From an uncultured Marinoscillum sp. (GTDB lineage: Bacteria; Bacteroidota; Bacteroidia; Cytophagales; MED-G16): a stretch of 64,000 nt of DNA. Made by a program: the position numbers and the translations under genes. The stretch is from NCBI GenBank assembly GCA_902523065.1, contig CABYXZ010000004.1:62001-126000 (forward strand). The letters are read 5' to 3'. This document shows positions 35,061-44,656 of this stretch, in pieces (within the stretch, counting starts at the first letter, position 1; every line of letters starts with the position of its first letter). The notes under the pieces are model-generated. The model did no database searches and had not been told where the DNA came from. It saw only the letters and a list, made by a program, of their open reading frames with translations.

Positions 35061-36248
35061 ATGGATTTTTTTCAAAACATTTTTGATATGACAGGTTTTG
35101 CTAGTCTTTTGACTAATCCTGGATATATTTTAATGATTTTAATAGGGTGTATTCTATTATTTCTCGGAATTTCAAAAAAATACGAACCACTTCTATTAGT
35201 TCCAATTGGTTTTGGAATAATTATTGCTAATATACCTAATTCAAATTTAGGTGTAGTTCCCGTGGACCCATCTTACAGTTTAATTCAGATTGCAAATGAG
35301 CACGGAATTATAAATCTTTTATATTATTCACTTATTAAAACTGGATTTTTACCTCCGTTAATATTTATGGGAATTGGTGCATTGACAGATTTTGGACCAA
35401 TGCTGAAAAATTTAAGGTTGGTCTTTTTTGGTGCTGCCGCTCAGATAGGAATTTTTTCTGTATTGATTATTGCTAGTTTTCTAGGTTTTGATAATAATGA
35501 GGCAGCCGCTTTAGCCATTATTGGTGGAGCAGATGGACCTACGGCAATTTATACCTCAATAATTTTGGCTCCCCATCTTTTGGGTCCAATTGCGATAGCT
35601 GCTTATTCTTACATGGCATTAGTTCCTGTAATAATCCCTGCGGTTGTTAGATTGTTAGTTTCAAAAAAAGAATTGCTGATTAATATGAAAAAGCAAGACG
35701 AATCATCAAATAATCCCGACATAAAAAATCTAGATATTATAAAAATTATTTTCCCTATCCTTGTTACTATTATTGTATCAATAATAGTTCCTTCTTCAAC
35801 CACATTAATTGGTTTCTTAATGTTTGGAAACTTACTGAAAGAAATAGGATCCTCTACTATCAGATTATCAAAGTCTGTTTCAGACAATATTTTAAATTCT
35901 AGTACACTTTTTCTTGGGTTAACAATTGGTGCTACAATGACACCACAAGCTTTTTTAAACTTTGAAACAATAGCAATTATACTGGGAGGATTATTTGCTT
36001 TTATTATATCAATTGCTGGTGGAATTATAGCAGTAAAGATTTATAATCTAGTAAATAAGAAAAAAATTAACCCATTGATTGGAGCAACTGGGTTAAGTGC
36101 TGTGCCTATGGCCAGCAGAGTTGCAAACGAGATAGCATTAAAAAATGATCCATCAAATCACCTTATGAATTACGCGATGGCAAGTAATATATCAGGTGTT
36201 ATCGGCTCTGCAGTAGCTGCTGGAGTTTTAATATCCTATTTTAGTTAA
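35061..36248 (+). CDS. oadB: Na+-translocating decarboxylase beta subunit (OadB family)
   Basis: Membrane subunit that decarboxylates carboxybiotin and exports sodium ions, 395 residues with about ten membrane helices. Conserved segments include GFLPPLIFMGIGALTDFGP, the buried Asp motif IIGGADGPTAIYTS and the C-terminal PLIGATGLSAVPMASRVANE. It completes a gamma-alpha-beta operon whose genes are separated by at most 3 bases. The last 8 bases overlap the convergent LOG-family gene. Confidence 0.96.
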   Translation: MDFFQNIFDMTGFASLLTNPGYILMILIGCILLFLGISKKYEPLLLVPIGFGIIIANIPNSNLGVVPVDPSYSLIQIANEHGIINLLYYSLIKTGFLPPLIFMGIGALTDFGPMLKNLRLVFFGAAAQIGIFSVLIIASFLGFDNNEAAALAIIGGADGPTAIYTSIILAPHLLGPIAIAAYSYMALVPVIIPAVVRLLVSKKELLINMKKQDESSNNPDIKNLDIIKIIFPILVTIIVSIIVPSSTTLIGFLMFGNLLKEIGSSTIRLSKSVSDNILNSSTLFLGLTIGATMTPQAFLNFETIAIILGGLFAFIISIAGGIIAVKIYNLVNKKKINPLIGATGLSAVPMASRVANEIALKNDPSNHLMNYAMASNISGVIGSAVAAGVLISYFS

Positions 36249-36783
36249 TTATATAATCTTCTAGATTAGAAATATTATTTACTATTATAATTTCTTTTAG
36301 TAAGTCAGTATAAAGAAAATTGTTATCGTCCATAACTTTAAACTGATTAAGGATATTATCATAAAAGCCATCAATATTTATTAGGAAAATTTTTTTTTCA
36401 GTTAATCCCAATACTTTCCATGTTAATATCTCTGAAAATTCTTCGAGTGTTCCAACCCCACCAGGAAGAACAATAAAAAAGTCACCTAGTTCATACATCA
36501 ATTTTTTCCGTTTATGCATATTCTTGACCACATGTATCTCAGTGAGTTTATTGTATACTATTTCCTTTTTTTTAAGCACTTCAGGAATAACACCAACCAC
36601 TTTACCATTTTTTTCAATTATTTTTTTTGCTAACATACCCATGATTCCAATTTTTGCTCCACCGTAAATCATTCTGTAGTTATTTTTAATAATTATCTCA
36701 GAAAGTTTATTTATTTCTTTTATCATGAAATCGTTATTTTTTGGCTTACTTGATCCACAAAATACTGTTACTGATTTTTGCAT
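36241..36783 (-). CDS. LOG family (TIGR00730) Rossmann-fold nucleotide hydrolase
   Basis: Probable nucleoside-monophosphate phosphoribohydrolase of the LOG/YvdD family, 180 residues. It has the N-terminal VFCGSS, the motif YGGAKIGIMG (GGAxxGLMG in the family) and the hallmark LPGGVGTLEEFSE. In plants LOG releases cytokinins; the bacterial role is often unknown. It is divergent from glyS with a 115-base gap containing a promoter-like box. Confidence 0.93.
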   Translation of the reverse strand: MQKSVTVFCGSSKPKNNDFMIKEINKLSEIIIKNNYRMIYGGAKIGIMGMLAKKIIEKNGKVVGVIPEVLKKKEIVYNKLTEIHVVKNMHKRKKLMYELGDFFIVLPGGVGTLEEFSEILTWKVLGLTEKKIFLINIDGFYDNILNQFKVMDDNNFLYTDLLKEIIIVNNISNLEDYIIN

Positions 36784-36886
36784 ATTATTAAGTTAACATG
36801 AAATTTTTTCGTAACAATTTTTTTTTTAATCGAATTTTCTTAATTATGAAAATGTATCCTTGTTAGTTTATGATGTATTGTAAAAG

Positions 36887-36894
36887 TATATTTG
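36887..36894 (+). promoter_or_regulatory. Predicted -7 promoter box upstream of glyS
   Basis: TATATTTG matches TAnnTTTG and ends only four bases before the glyS ATG at 36899. A TTG at 36860-36862 lies 24 bases upstream, slightly beyond the usual 17-23 spacing for the -33 element. If used, transcription would begin at or next to the start codon (leaderless mRNA). Confidence 0.5.
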
Positions 36895-36898
36895 TGGA

Positions 36899-38440
36899 AT
36901 GAATGAAAACGATTCTCTCAAAAAAATAATTTCCCATTGTAAAGCCTTCGGTTTTATTTTTCAGTCGAGTGAGATTTATGACGGGCTTAGTGCAGTTTAT
37001 GATTATGGTCCTTTAGGGGTTGAGTTAAAAAATAATCTGAAGACATATTGGTGGAAGTCCATGATAAATTTAGAGAGAAATATAGTTGGTTTAGATTCTG
37101 CTATTTTTATGGATTCTAAAACCTGGGAGGCATCTGGACACGTCGATGCTTTTAATGATCCATTGATTGACAATAAAGATTCAAAGAAAAGGTATAGAGC
37201 TGATGTTTTAGTTGAGAATTATCTTTCAAAAATAGATTCAAAAATACAGAAGGAAATATCTAAAGGAGAAAAAAGGTTTGGTGAAAATTTTGATAAGGAA
37301 GAGTATTTAAAAACTAACCCGAGAGTTATAAAATATTCAGATCAATATAATAAAGTTTCTACAAAGCTTGCTAATTTATTATCATCTAGTGACTTGAATG
37401 GATTAAAAAAGTTAATTGATGAATTAGACATTAAAGACCCAGTATCAGGAACATCTAATTGGACGGATGTAAAACAATTTAATCTGATGTTTTCTACAGA
37501 GGTTGGATCAAATGTTGATAACACAAAAAAACTATACCTGAGACCTGAAACTGCTCAGGGGATATTTGTCAATTTTTTAAACGTAGTTAATTCTACTCGT
37601 TCAAAAGTACCATTTGGTATTGCACAAATAGGTAAAGCCTTTAGAAATGAGATTATTGCCAGGCAATTTATTTTTAGAATGAGAGAGTTTGAACAGATGG
37701 AAATGCAATTCTTTGTAAGGCCAGGGACAGAGTTAGAATGGTATGAGAAATGGAAAGAGATTAGGCTTAAATGGCATCAGTCTTTAGGTCTAGGAAATGA
37801 CTTATACCGATTTTACGACCATAAGAATCTTGCACATTATGCTAATGCAGCATGTGATATTGAATTCAAATTTCCAATGGGTTTTAAGGAGTTAGAGGGA
37901 ATACATTCCAGAACAGATTTTGATCTAAAAAAACATCAAGAAAAGTCTAACAAGAAAATGGTCTATTTTGATCAGAAGTCAGGTAGTAGCTTTATCCCAT
38001 ATGTTGTAGAAACCTCAATTGGTCTCGATAGATTATTCTTATCTGTACTCTCTTCTTGTTATGTTGAAGAAAAGTTAGATGACGGATCAAACAGGGTATT
38101 TCTTAATCTTCCTTTTGAGATATCACCTGTAAAGTGTGCAGTTTTACCTTTAAATGATAAAGATGGGCTTTCTGAAAAGTCTCTCGATATTTTTGATATG
38201 TTAAAATATAAATTTAATTGTCAACTGGACTCCAAGGATTCGATCGGAAGAAGGTATAGAAGACAAGATGCAATAGGTACCCCATTGTGTATTACTGTAG
38301 ATTATGATTCCCTTGAAGATAATTCAGTGACAGTAAGAAATAGAGATAACATGAGTCAAGAAAGAGTTAAAGTTGATAAACTTGTCTCTTTCATTGATGA
38401 TAAAACTTCGTTAATCAACCTATTAAAAAAATCTTCATGA
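36899..38440 (+). CDS. glyS: Glycyl-tRNA synthetase (single-chain type)
   Basis: Class II synthetase of the dimeric alpha2 type found in Bacteroidota, archaea and eukaryotes, 513 residues. The N-terminal SSEIYDGLSAVYDYGPLGVE is the family hallmark. Motif 2 is FRNEIIARQFIFRMREFEQM, and motif 3 is ETSIGLDRLFL. The C-terminal anticodon-binding domain has DSIGRRYRRQDAIGTPLCIT. The stop codon overlaps the ATG of the following MMPL transporter gene (ATGA), so the two are likely cotranslated. Confidence 0.98.
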   Translation: MNENDSLKKIISHCKAFGFIFQSSEIYDGLSAVYDYGPLGVELKNNLKTYWWKSMINLERNIVGLDSAIFMDSKTWEASGHVDAFNDPLIDNKDSKKRYRADVLVENYLSKIDSKIQKEISKGEKRFGENFDKEEYLKTNPRVIKYSDQYNKVSTKLANLLSSSDLNGLKKLIDELDIKDPVSGTSNWTDVKQFNLMFSTEVGSNVDNTKKLYLRPETAQGIFVNFLNVVNSTRSKVPFGIAQIGKAFRNEIIARQFIFRMREFEQMEMQFFVRPGTELEWYEKWKEIRLKWHQSLGLGNDLYRFYDHKNLAHYANAACDIEFKFPMGFKELEGIHSRTDFDLKKHQEKSNKKMVYFDQKSGSSFIPYVVETSIGLDRLFLSVLSSCYVEEKLDDGSNRVFLNLPFEISPVKCAVLPLNDKDGLSEKSLDIFDMLKYKFNCQLDSKDSIGRRYRRQDAIGTPLCITVDYDSLEDNSVTVRNRDNMSQERVKVDKLVSFIDDKTSLINLLKKSS

Positions 38441-40734
38441 TCGATAATATATCGAGTCTTATTCTAGAGAAAAGAAAACTTTTTGTTTTTATAATTCTAA
38501 TGATAACTGGTTTCATGGCGTATAAGAGTCAATTTGTTCAGTTAAACTATGACTTTTCTCAGACAGTACCTGACTCAGACCCTGATATGATATATTACAA
38601 TGAGTTTAAAGATACTTTTGGTGAGGATGGAAATGTATTTGCCATTGGTTTAAAAGATTCTTCAATCTTTGAGTTGAATAACTTTATTCAATATCAAAAC
38701 CTGATTGATAATGTCAAAGGAATTGAAGGAGTAAAAGGCGCATTAGGTTTATCAACTTTACAGATCTTAAAAAAAAATACAAAAAATAAAAATTTTGAAT
38801 TTATTCCAATATTTGAAACTATTCCAAAATCACAAAACGACTTAGACAGCTTACTTAAACTTATTTCAAAACAAAACTTTTATAAAGACAAAATATTCAA
38901 TAAGCAAGGCGCTATTACCTTACTCATAACTATAGATAAGAATATACTTAATTCAAACAAGCGAGATGTTCTGATGAAAAGCCTAATTGATGATGGTAAT
39001 AATTTTCAGGAAAAAACAAAAATCAAACTTCATTATGCAGGCCTGCCCTACTCAAGATATACAATAGCCACAAATGTAAAAGATGAGTTGACCTATTTAC
39101 TTGTTGCTTCACTCGTCGTTACTGCCGTAATTTTATTTATTTTCTTTAGGTCTCTGGATGCAGTAGTTATACCAGTATTTATTATAGGTGTAGTAGTTGT
39201 TTGGATTTTTGGGACTTTAGCTTTATTAGGTTACAAAATAACACTGCTTTCTGGACTCTTACCTCCCTTAATTGTAGTGATTGGGATTCCAAACTGTGTT
39301 TATATGATCAATTATTACCACTATTCATTTAAAAACTTTTCAGATCAGAGAGATGCATTTAGAAATGTCATCAAGACAATTGGACTCATAACCTTTATTA
39401 CTAATCTAACAACTGCGGTTGGTTTTTTAGTTTTATCAACAACAGATATAAAAATTCTTACGGAATTTGGTATTATAGCTGGAATAAATGTTGTTGCTAC
39501 TTTTTTTGTAAGTATTTTTTTACTCCCAACTGTTTATTTGTATTTACCTTCTCCAAAAAAAAGTCAGACAAATTATTTGAACTACAGGTTTATAAACTAT
39601 TTAATTTCACTTTTTATTTCAATATCATACAACCACAGAAAATCTGTTTTTCTAATATTTACCGTAATTTTTCTTGCTTCAATATATGGTCTTACTAAAA
39701 TAAAATCTGTTTCGTATATAGTTGATGATGTTCCATCTGAGAGTTCTCTGATGAAGGACCTTAAATTTTTTGAAAAAAATTTTTCAGGAGTTATGCCTCT
39801 CGAGATAGTTGTTGATACAAAGATGAAAAGAGGTGTACAAAATATTAATACACTAAAGAAGGTTGATAATTTAGAAAAGTTCCTATCTGATAAAGATTAT
39901 GTTTCGTCTCCTATTTCAATAGTTAGCTTTGTAAAGGCATCAAGACAAGCATATTATAATAACAATCCTTTTTATTATTCTATGCCAAATAATAGAGATA
40001 AAAATTTCATATTAAGGTATATTGCTGATGGTTACCAAAATAATATTTCAGAAGACAATATATCTAAGTCTTTTGTTGATTCTGTTGGACAAAAAATACG
40101 AATATCCCTTAATATAGCTGACCTTGGATCATTGAGATTAGATTCAATAGTAAATAATGTTTTTAAGCCTAAGATTGATGAGCTATTTTCCAACTCAAAG
40201 TCAGAGGTTATCCTAACAGGAACAACTCTTACATTTATAAAAGGCATAAATTTTTTAATTGAGAATTTACTGCAGAGTATGCTTCTAGCCTTCCTGATTA
40301 TAAGTCTAATTATGTCAGCACTCTTTAAGAACATTAAAATGGTTATTATATCTCTAATACCAAATATAATACCCCTATTAATTGCTGGAGGAATTATGGG
40401 CTTTTTATCTATTCCATTAAAACCAAGTTCTGCTCTTGTTTTTAGTATTGTTTTTGGTATATCTGTAGACTACTCAATTCATTTTCTTGCAAAATTTAAA
40501 AATGAATTAACTAGAAATTCATTGAGTGATTCTATACTGCTAACAATTAACCAGACAGGAAAAAGCATGATTTTTACATCATTTATTTTGTTTTTTGGAT
40601 TTATAATTTTTGCTTTTTCTAATTTTGGTGGAACCATTGTTTTGGGGGTACTTACCTCTATTATTTTATTTGTAGCTATGATAACCAACCTTACTCTTCT
40701 TCCTAGTATAATTTTACACTTTTATAAAAAGTAA
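38437..40734 (+). CDS. MMPL/RND family transporter
   Basis: Resistance-nodulation-division superfamily exporter of 765 residues with the duplicated layout of MMPL/SSD proteins. There is an N-terminal helix (about 14-30), a periplasmic domain, a cluster of about five helices (about 215-375), another single helix near 400, a second periplasmic domain and five more helices (about 610-760). The second half has the signature FGISVDYSIHFLAKFKNE. Substrates of this group in Bacteroidota are probably lipids or hydrophobic molecules (inference). It is coupled to glyS upstream, and ileS follows 3 bases later. Confidence 0.93.
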   Translation: MIDNISSLILEKRKLFVFIILMITGFMAYKSQFVQLNYDFSQTVPDSDPDMIYYNEFKDTFGEDGNVFAIGLKDSSIFELNNFIQYQNLIDNVKGIEGVKGALGLSTLQILKKNTKNKNFEFIPIFETIPKSQNDLDSLLKLISKQNFYKDKIFNKQGAITLLITIDKNILNSNKRDVLMKSLIDDGNNFQEKTKIKLHYAGLPYSRYTIATNVKDELTYLLVASLVVTAVILFIFFRSLDAVVIPVFIIGVVVVWIFGTLALLGYKITLLSGLLPPLIVVIGIPNCVYMINYYHYSFKNFSDQRDAFRNVIKTIGLITFITNLTTAVGFLVLSTTDIKILTEFGIIAGINVVATFFVSIFLLPTVYLYLPSPKKSQTNYLNYRFINYLISLFISISYNHRKSVFLIFTVIFLASIYGLTKIKSVSYIVDDVPSESSLMKDLKFFEKNFSGVMPLEIVVDTKMKRGVQNINTLKKVDNLEKFLSDKDYVSSPISIVSFVKASRQAYYNNNPFYYSMPNNRDKNFILRYIADGYQNNISEDNISKSFVDSVGQKIRISLNIADLGSLRLDSIVNNVFKPKIDELFSNSKSEVILTGTTLTFIKGINFLIENLLQSMLLAFLIISLIMSALFKNIKMVIISLIPNIIPLLIAGGIMGFLSIPLKPSSALVFSIVFGISVDYSIHFLAKFKNELTRNSLSDSILLTINQTGKSMIFTSFILFFGFIIFAFSNFGGTIVLGVLTSIILFVAMITNLTLLPSIILHFYKK

Positions 40735-40737
40735 ATA

Positions 40738-43700
40738 ATGAGTAAAAAAAAATTTAATGAAAATACCAACTTGAATCTTTATGATGTAAGTAAGGACATT
40801 ATCTCTTTCTGGAAAAAAAATAAAATATTTGAGAAGTCAATTGAAAATAGAAAAGATTCAAAAGTATTCTCATTTTATGAAGGACCACCATCAGCTAATG
40901 GCTTACCAGGTATTCATCATGTGATGGCAAGGACAGTAAAAGATGTTTTTTGCAGATATAAAACTATTAAAGGATTTAAGGTAAATAGAAAAGGTGGTTG
41001 GGATACTCACGGATTACCTGTCGAATTACAAGTTGAGAAAACATTAGGAATAACTAAAGATGATATTGGCACTAAAATATCTGTAGAAGATTACAATCAT
41101 CAGTGTAGGGAGGCAGTGATGAGATACAAAGAAAAATGGGAGGAACTTACGGAGAAGATAGGTTTTTGGTTAGATGTTGATGATGCCTATATAACATTTG
41201 AGAATAATTATATCGAATCTGTTTGGTGGTCAATTAAAGAATTATACAAAAAAGGTTTACTATACAAGGGTTATACTATACAGCCCTATTCTCCTGCTGC
41301 GGGTACAGGTCTAAGTTCACATGAGTTAAATATGCCCGGAGCATATAAGGAGATTAAAGACACATCACTGACTGCCCAATTTCAGATTAAACCAAATAAA
41401 GATTCAATTGGACTTTTTGGGAATGATGACATATATATTTTGGCCTGGACTACAACTCCGTGGACTCTGCCAGCTAACAACGGACTAGCTGTTGGTAAAA
41501 AAATAAATTATGTTCTTGTTGAGACTTTTAATAAATATACCAAAGAGAAAATTAAGGTAATACTTGCAAAAGAGTGTATAAATAAGTTCTTCTCCATGGA
41601 AAATTGTGTTGAGGGAGAAGTCCAATATATTGAAAATAAATTAGAATTTAAGATAATTAAAGAGATTAAAGGATCTGAATTATGCGGCCTTGATTACCAT
41701 CAATTATTACCATATATTAAAATTGAAAAGCCTGCATTAACAATAATCCACGCTGATTTTGTTTCAACTGAAGAGGGAACAGGTATTGTTCATATTTCTT
41801 TAACGTTTGGTTCAGATGATTTTATAGCATCCAAAAAAAATGACATGCCAGGAGTATTTGTTGATGATGAAAATGGTGATCAAATACCAATTGTTGATAG
41901 GAATGGAAAGTTTGTAAAAGAAATAAAAGACTTTGCTGGATTGGAAGTTAAAAACTTTTCTGATAAACCTTCAGATGATTTAACTACAGATGAAAAAATT
42001 TCAATTAAGCTCAAAAAAGAAAACAAAGCCTTTGATGTTAAAAAATATGTCCATAGTTATCCCCATTGCTGGAGAACTGATAAACCCATACTTTATTATC
42101 CGCTAGAATCTTGGTTTATTAATACTACAAAATTGAAATCTGAATTTATATCAAAAAATAAAAAAATTAATTGGCAGCCAGAATCTACGGGAACTGGAAG
42201 GTTTGGTAATTGGCTTGAAAATTTAGTTGATTGGAACTTAAGTAGATCAAGATACTGGGGAACTCCTCTGCCAATTTGGAGAACAGAGAATGGACAAGAA
42301 GAAAAATGTATTGGGAGTATTAATGAGTTAAGGACTGAGGTAGAAAAATCTTGCAAAGCAGGATATATGAAACAAAATTTAGCAGAGGATTTCGATTTAC
42401 ATAGACCATATGTTGACGATATTATTTTAGTATCTGAAAATAATAAACCTATGTATAGAGAGAAAGATATTATTGATGTCTGGTATGATTCCGGTGCTGT
42501 ACCATTTGCACAGTATCATTATCCATTTGAGAATGAGGATTTTTTCAAAGATATGTTTCCTGCCGATTTTATTGCAGAAGGTGTAGATCAGACAAGGGGG
42601 TGGTTTTTTACTCTTCACGCTATATCCATCATGTTATTTGGTAAATCAAGTTTTAAAAATGTAATATCTAACGGTCTTGTATTAGATAGAGATGGGAATA
42701 AAATGTCCAAGAGATTAGGGAATGCTGTTGATCCATTTGAGACCATAAAAAAATATGGACCAGACGCAGCTAGATGGTATATGATGGTAAATTCTAATCC
42801 TTGGGATAATTTAAAATTTAATGAGGATGGTATTGCAGAAGTTTCTAGAAAGTTTTTTGGAACCTTATTAAATACCTATTCTTTCTTTGCATTGTACGCT
42901 AATATTGATGAGTTCACGGGTTCAGAATCTATAATTTCCTATTCGAAAAGGACTTTTGATGATAGATGGATCATAAGTAAGTTAAACTCATTGAAAAATG
43001 AAGTTGATAATTCCATGGAAAGGTATAACCCTACTAAAGCAGCTAGGTTAATAAGCGATTTTTTAAATGATGATTTAAGTAATTGGTATGTAAGATTAAA
43101 TAGAAAAAGGTTTTGGGTAGGTGATTTGACTGAGGATAAATTAATGGCCTATCAAACTCTTTATGAGTGTTTGAAAACAATTTCAGTTATTTCATCTCCA
43201 TTTATTCCATTTTTTTCTGAAAGATTATATAATGATTTATGCTTATTTTCAGGTGGGCCTGAATCTGTGCATCTAGTTGACTTCCCTGAATCTAAATTAA
43301 ACCTTATTTCTGAGGAGTTAGAAAGAAAAATGTTATACGCACAAAAAATATCCTCCCTTGTCCACTCGATTAGAAAAAAAGAAAGACTTCGTGTTAGGCA
43401 ACCCCTTTCAACAATAATCATTCCTGTTGACTCGGTGAAAAAAGAAAAAGAAATAATGGCTGTCTCCGAGATAATTTTATCGGAGGTCAATGTCAAAAAA
43501 ATAAAAGTAGTACGTGATAACTTAAATAAAATTTTTGTAAAAAAGGTAAAACCAAATTTTAAGTTGTTGGGAGCTATTCATGGACCTAATATGAATTTTG
43601 TTTCAAAAAAAATCTTCTCCATGTCTGCTGAAGATATCACCGAAATTGAGAACAAAGGGTCTATCGATATAACTTTAGAAAATGGAGTCTCAGTTAATAT

Positions 43701-44082
43701 TCTTTTGGAACAAGTCGAAATCACATTTGGTGATATTAAAGGTAAATCAGTTGCGACCAATGAGTTATTTACCATCGCTTTGGACACTGAGTTAGATGAA
43801 GATCTTTTAGGTGAAGGAGTATCGAGAGAATTTATAAATAAAGTTCAAAATGAAAGAAAGAATATCTCATTAGATGTAACTGATAAAATTAGTATATATA
43901 TTAATAAATCATCATCATTTATATTTGAATCCCTAATGAAACACAAGACATTCATTTGTAGTGAGACTCAGGCTCTAGACTTTAGAATTATTGATGATAT
44001 TATTACATCGAATAAAGTTGAATTTGATTTGGGTAGAAAAATGGATAAAGATTCAATTTGTTTTAAAATATCCAAGTCATAG
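40738..44082 (+). CDS. ileS: Isoleucyl-tRNA synthetase, GxHH signature variant
   Basis: Class I synthetase charging tRNA-Ile, 1114 residues, the long form common in Bacteroidota. The catalytic Rossmann fold begins YEGPPSANGLPGIHHVMART. The canonical HIGH tetrad is replaced by G58-I59-H60-H61, while the KMSKS loop reads KMSKR (in DGNKMSKRLGN). WDTHGLPVE, the CP1 editing domain (about 200-400, with TTPWTLPANNGLAV) and VDQTRGWFFTLH are present. The C-terminal domain is long, as in type 2 IleRS. It stands between the MMPL transporter and lspA, with 4 bases to lspA. Confidence 0.98.
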   Translation: MSKKKFNENTNLNLYDVSKDIISFWKKNKIFEKSIENRKDSKVFSFYEGPPSANGLPGIHHVMARTVKDVFCRYKTIKGFKVNRKGGWDTHGLPVELQVEKTLGITKDDIGTKISVEDYNHQCREAVMRYKEKWEELTEKIGFWLDVDDAYITFENNYIESVWWSIKELYKKGLLYKGYTIQPYSPAAGTGLSSHELNMPGAYKEIKDTSLTAQFQIKPNKDSIGLFGNDDIYILAWTTTPWTLPANNGLAVGKKINYVLVETFNKYTKEKIKVILAKECINKFFSMENCVEGEVQYIENKLEFKIIKEIKGSELCGLDYHQLLPYIKIEKPALTIIHADFVSTEEGTGIVHISLTFGSDDFIASKKNDMPGVFVDDENGDQIPIVDRNGKFVKEIKDFAGLEVKNFSDKPSDDLTTDEKISIKLKKENKAFDVKKYVHSYPHCWRTDKPILYYPLESWFINTTKLKSEFISKNKKINWQPESTGTGRFGNWLENLVDWNLSRSRYWGTPLPIWRTENGQEEKCIGSINELRTEVEKSCKAGYMKQNLAEDFDLHRPYVDDIILVSENNKPMYREKDIIDVWYDSGAVPFAQYHYPFENEDFFKDMFPADFIAEGVDQTRGWFFTLHAISIMLFGKSSFKNVISNGLVLDRDGNKMSKRLGNAVDPFETIKKYGPDAARWYMMVNSNPWDNLKFNEDGIAEVSRKFFGTLLNTYSFFALYANIDEFTGSESIISYSKRTFDDRWIISKLNSLKNEVDNSMERYNPTKAARLISDFLNDDLSNWYVRLNRKRFWVGDLTEDKLMAYQTLYECLKTISVISSPFIPFFSERLYNDLCLFSGGPESVHLVDFPESKLNLISEELERKMLYAQKISSLVHSIRKKERLRVRQPLSTIIIPVDSVKKEKEIMAVSEIILSEVNVKKIKVVRDNLNKIFVKKVKPNFKLLGAIHGPNMNFVSKKIFSMSAEDITEIENKGSIDITLENGVSVNILLEQVEITFGDIKGKSVATNELFTIALDTELDEDLLGEGVSREFINKVQNERKNISLDVTDKISIYINKSSSFIFESLMKHKTFICSETQALDFRIIDDIITSNKVEFDLGRKMDKDSICFKISKS

Positions 44083-44086
44083 AGCG

Positions 44087-44656
44087 ATGAAAAAAAATAC
44101 AATTTTCTTAATTATATCTCTAATTTTTTTAGATCAATTGACAAAAGTTTTGGTTCATTTCAATATGCCTTTATATTCTGAGATACCACTTATAGGAGAT
44201 TTTATCAAGCTGTATCACATACAAAATCCTGGGATGGCTTTTGGAATTAATTTCGATTTTAAATACACAAAATTAATTTTGTCTCTATTTCGATTGGTAG
44301 CGTCTTTTTTCATTGGTTTTTATCTTTTTAAAATTTTAAATAAAGGTACAGATCGACTTATTATAATAAGTGTATCTCTTATCTTTTCAGGTGCAATTGG
44401 AAACGTTATAGATAGTGTATTTTATGGCTTGATATTCAATAATGCTCCAGAATCGTCACCTTTTAATATTTTTTATGGTCAGGTAATTGACATGATTTAT
44501 GTAGATATTTGGGAGGGTTATGTTTCATCATGGATACCACTGATTGGAGATTCTTATCTTTCATTGTGGCCGGTATTTAACCTAGCAGATTCCTACATTT
44601 TTATTGGAGTATCTATATTATTAATTTTTAGGAAGGACTTTTTACTTCAGAGCTAG
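44087..44656 (+). CDS. lspA: Lipoprotein signal peptidase (signal peptidase II)
   Basis: Membrane aspartyl protease that removes signal peptides from prolipoproteins, required here for GldK, LptC and the PorW-like protein. From the ATG at 44087 the product is 189 residues with four membrane helices; an upstream in-frame ATG at 43991 lies inside ileS and would add an unrelated hydrophilic tail. Motifs are FLDQLTK, NPGMAFGI, the catalytic Asp in QVIDMIYVD and the second in FNLADSYI. The insert between helices (about 110-150) is longer than in E. coli, as is common in Bacteroidota. It overlaps DUF721 by 4 bases. Confidence 0.96.
   Translation: MKKNTIFLIISLIFLDQLTKVLVHFNMPLYSEIPLIGDFIKLYHIQNPGMAFGINFDFKYTKLILSLFRLVASFFIGFYLFKILNKGTDRLIIISVSLIFSGAIGNVIDSVFYGLIFNNAPESSPFNIFYGQVIDMIYVDIWEGYVSSWIPLIGDSYLSLWPVFNLADSYIFIGVSILLIFRKDFLLQS

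Noticed and set aside
43991-44086. Long N-terminal extension of lspA inside ileS
   Set aside because: The extra 32 residues are unrelated to signal peptidase II, and a good ATG lies at 44087 directly after the ileS stop.
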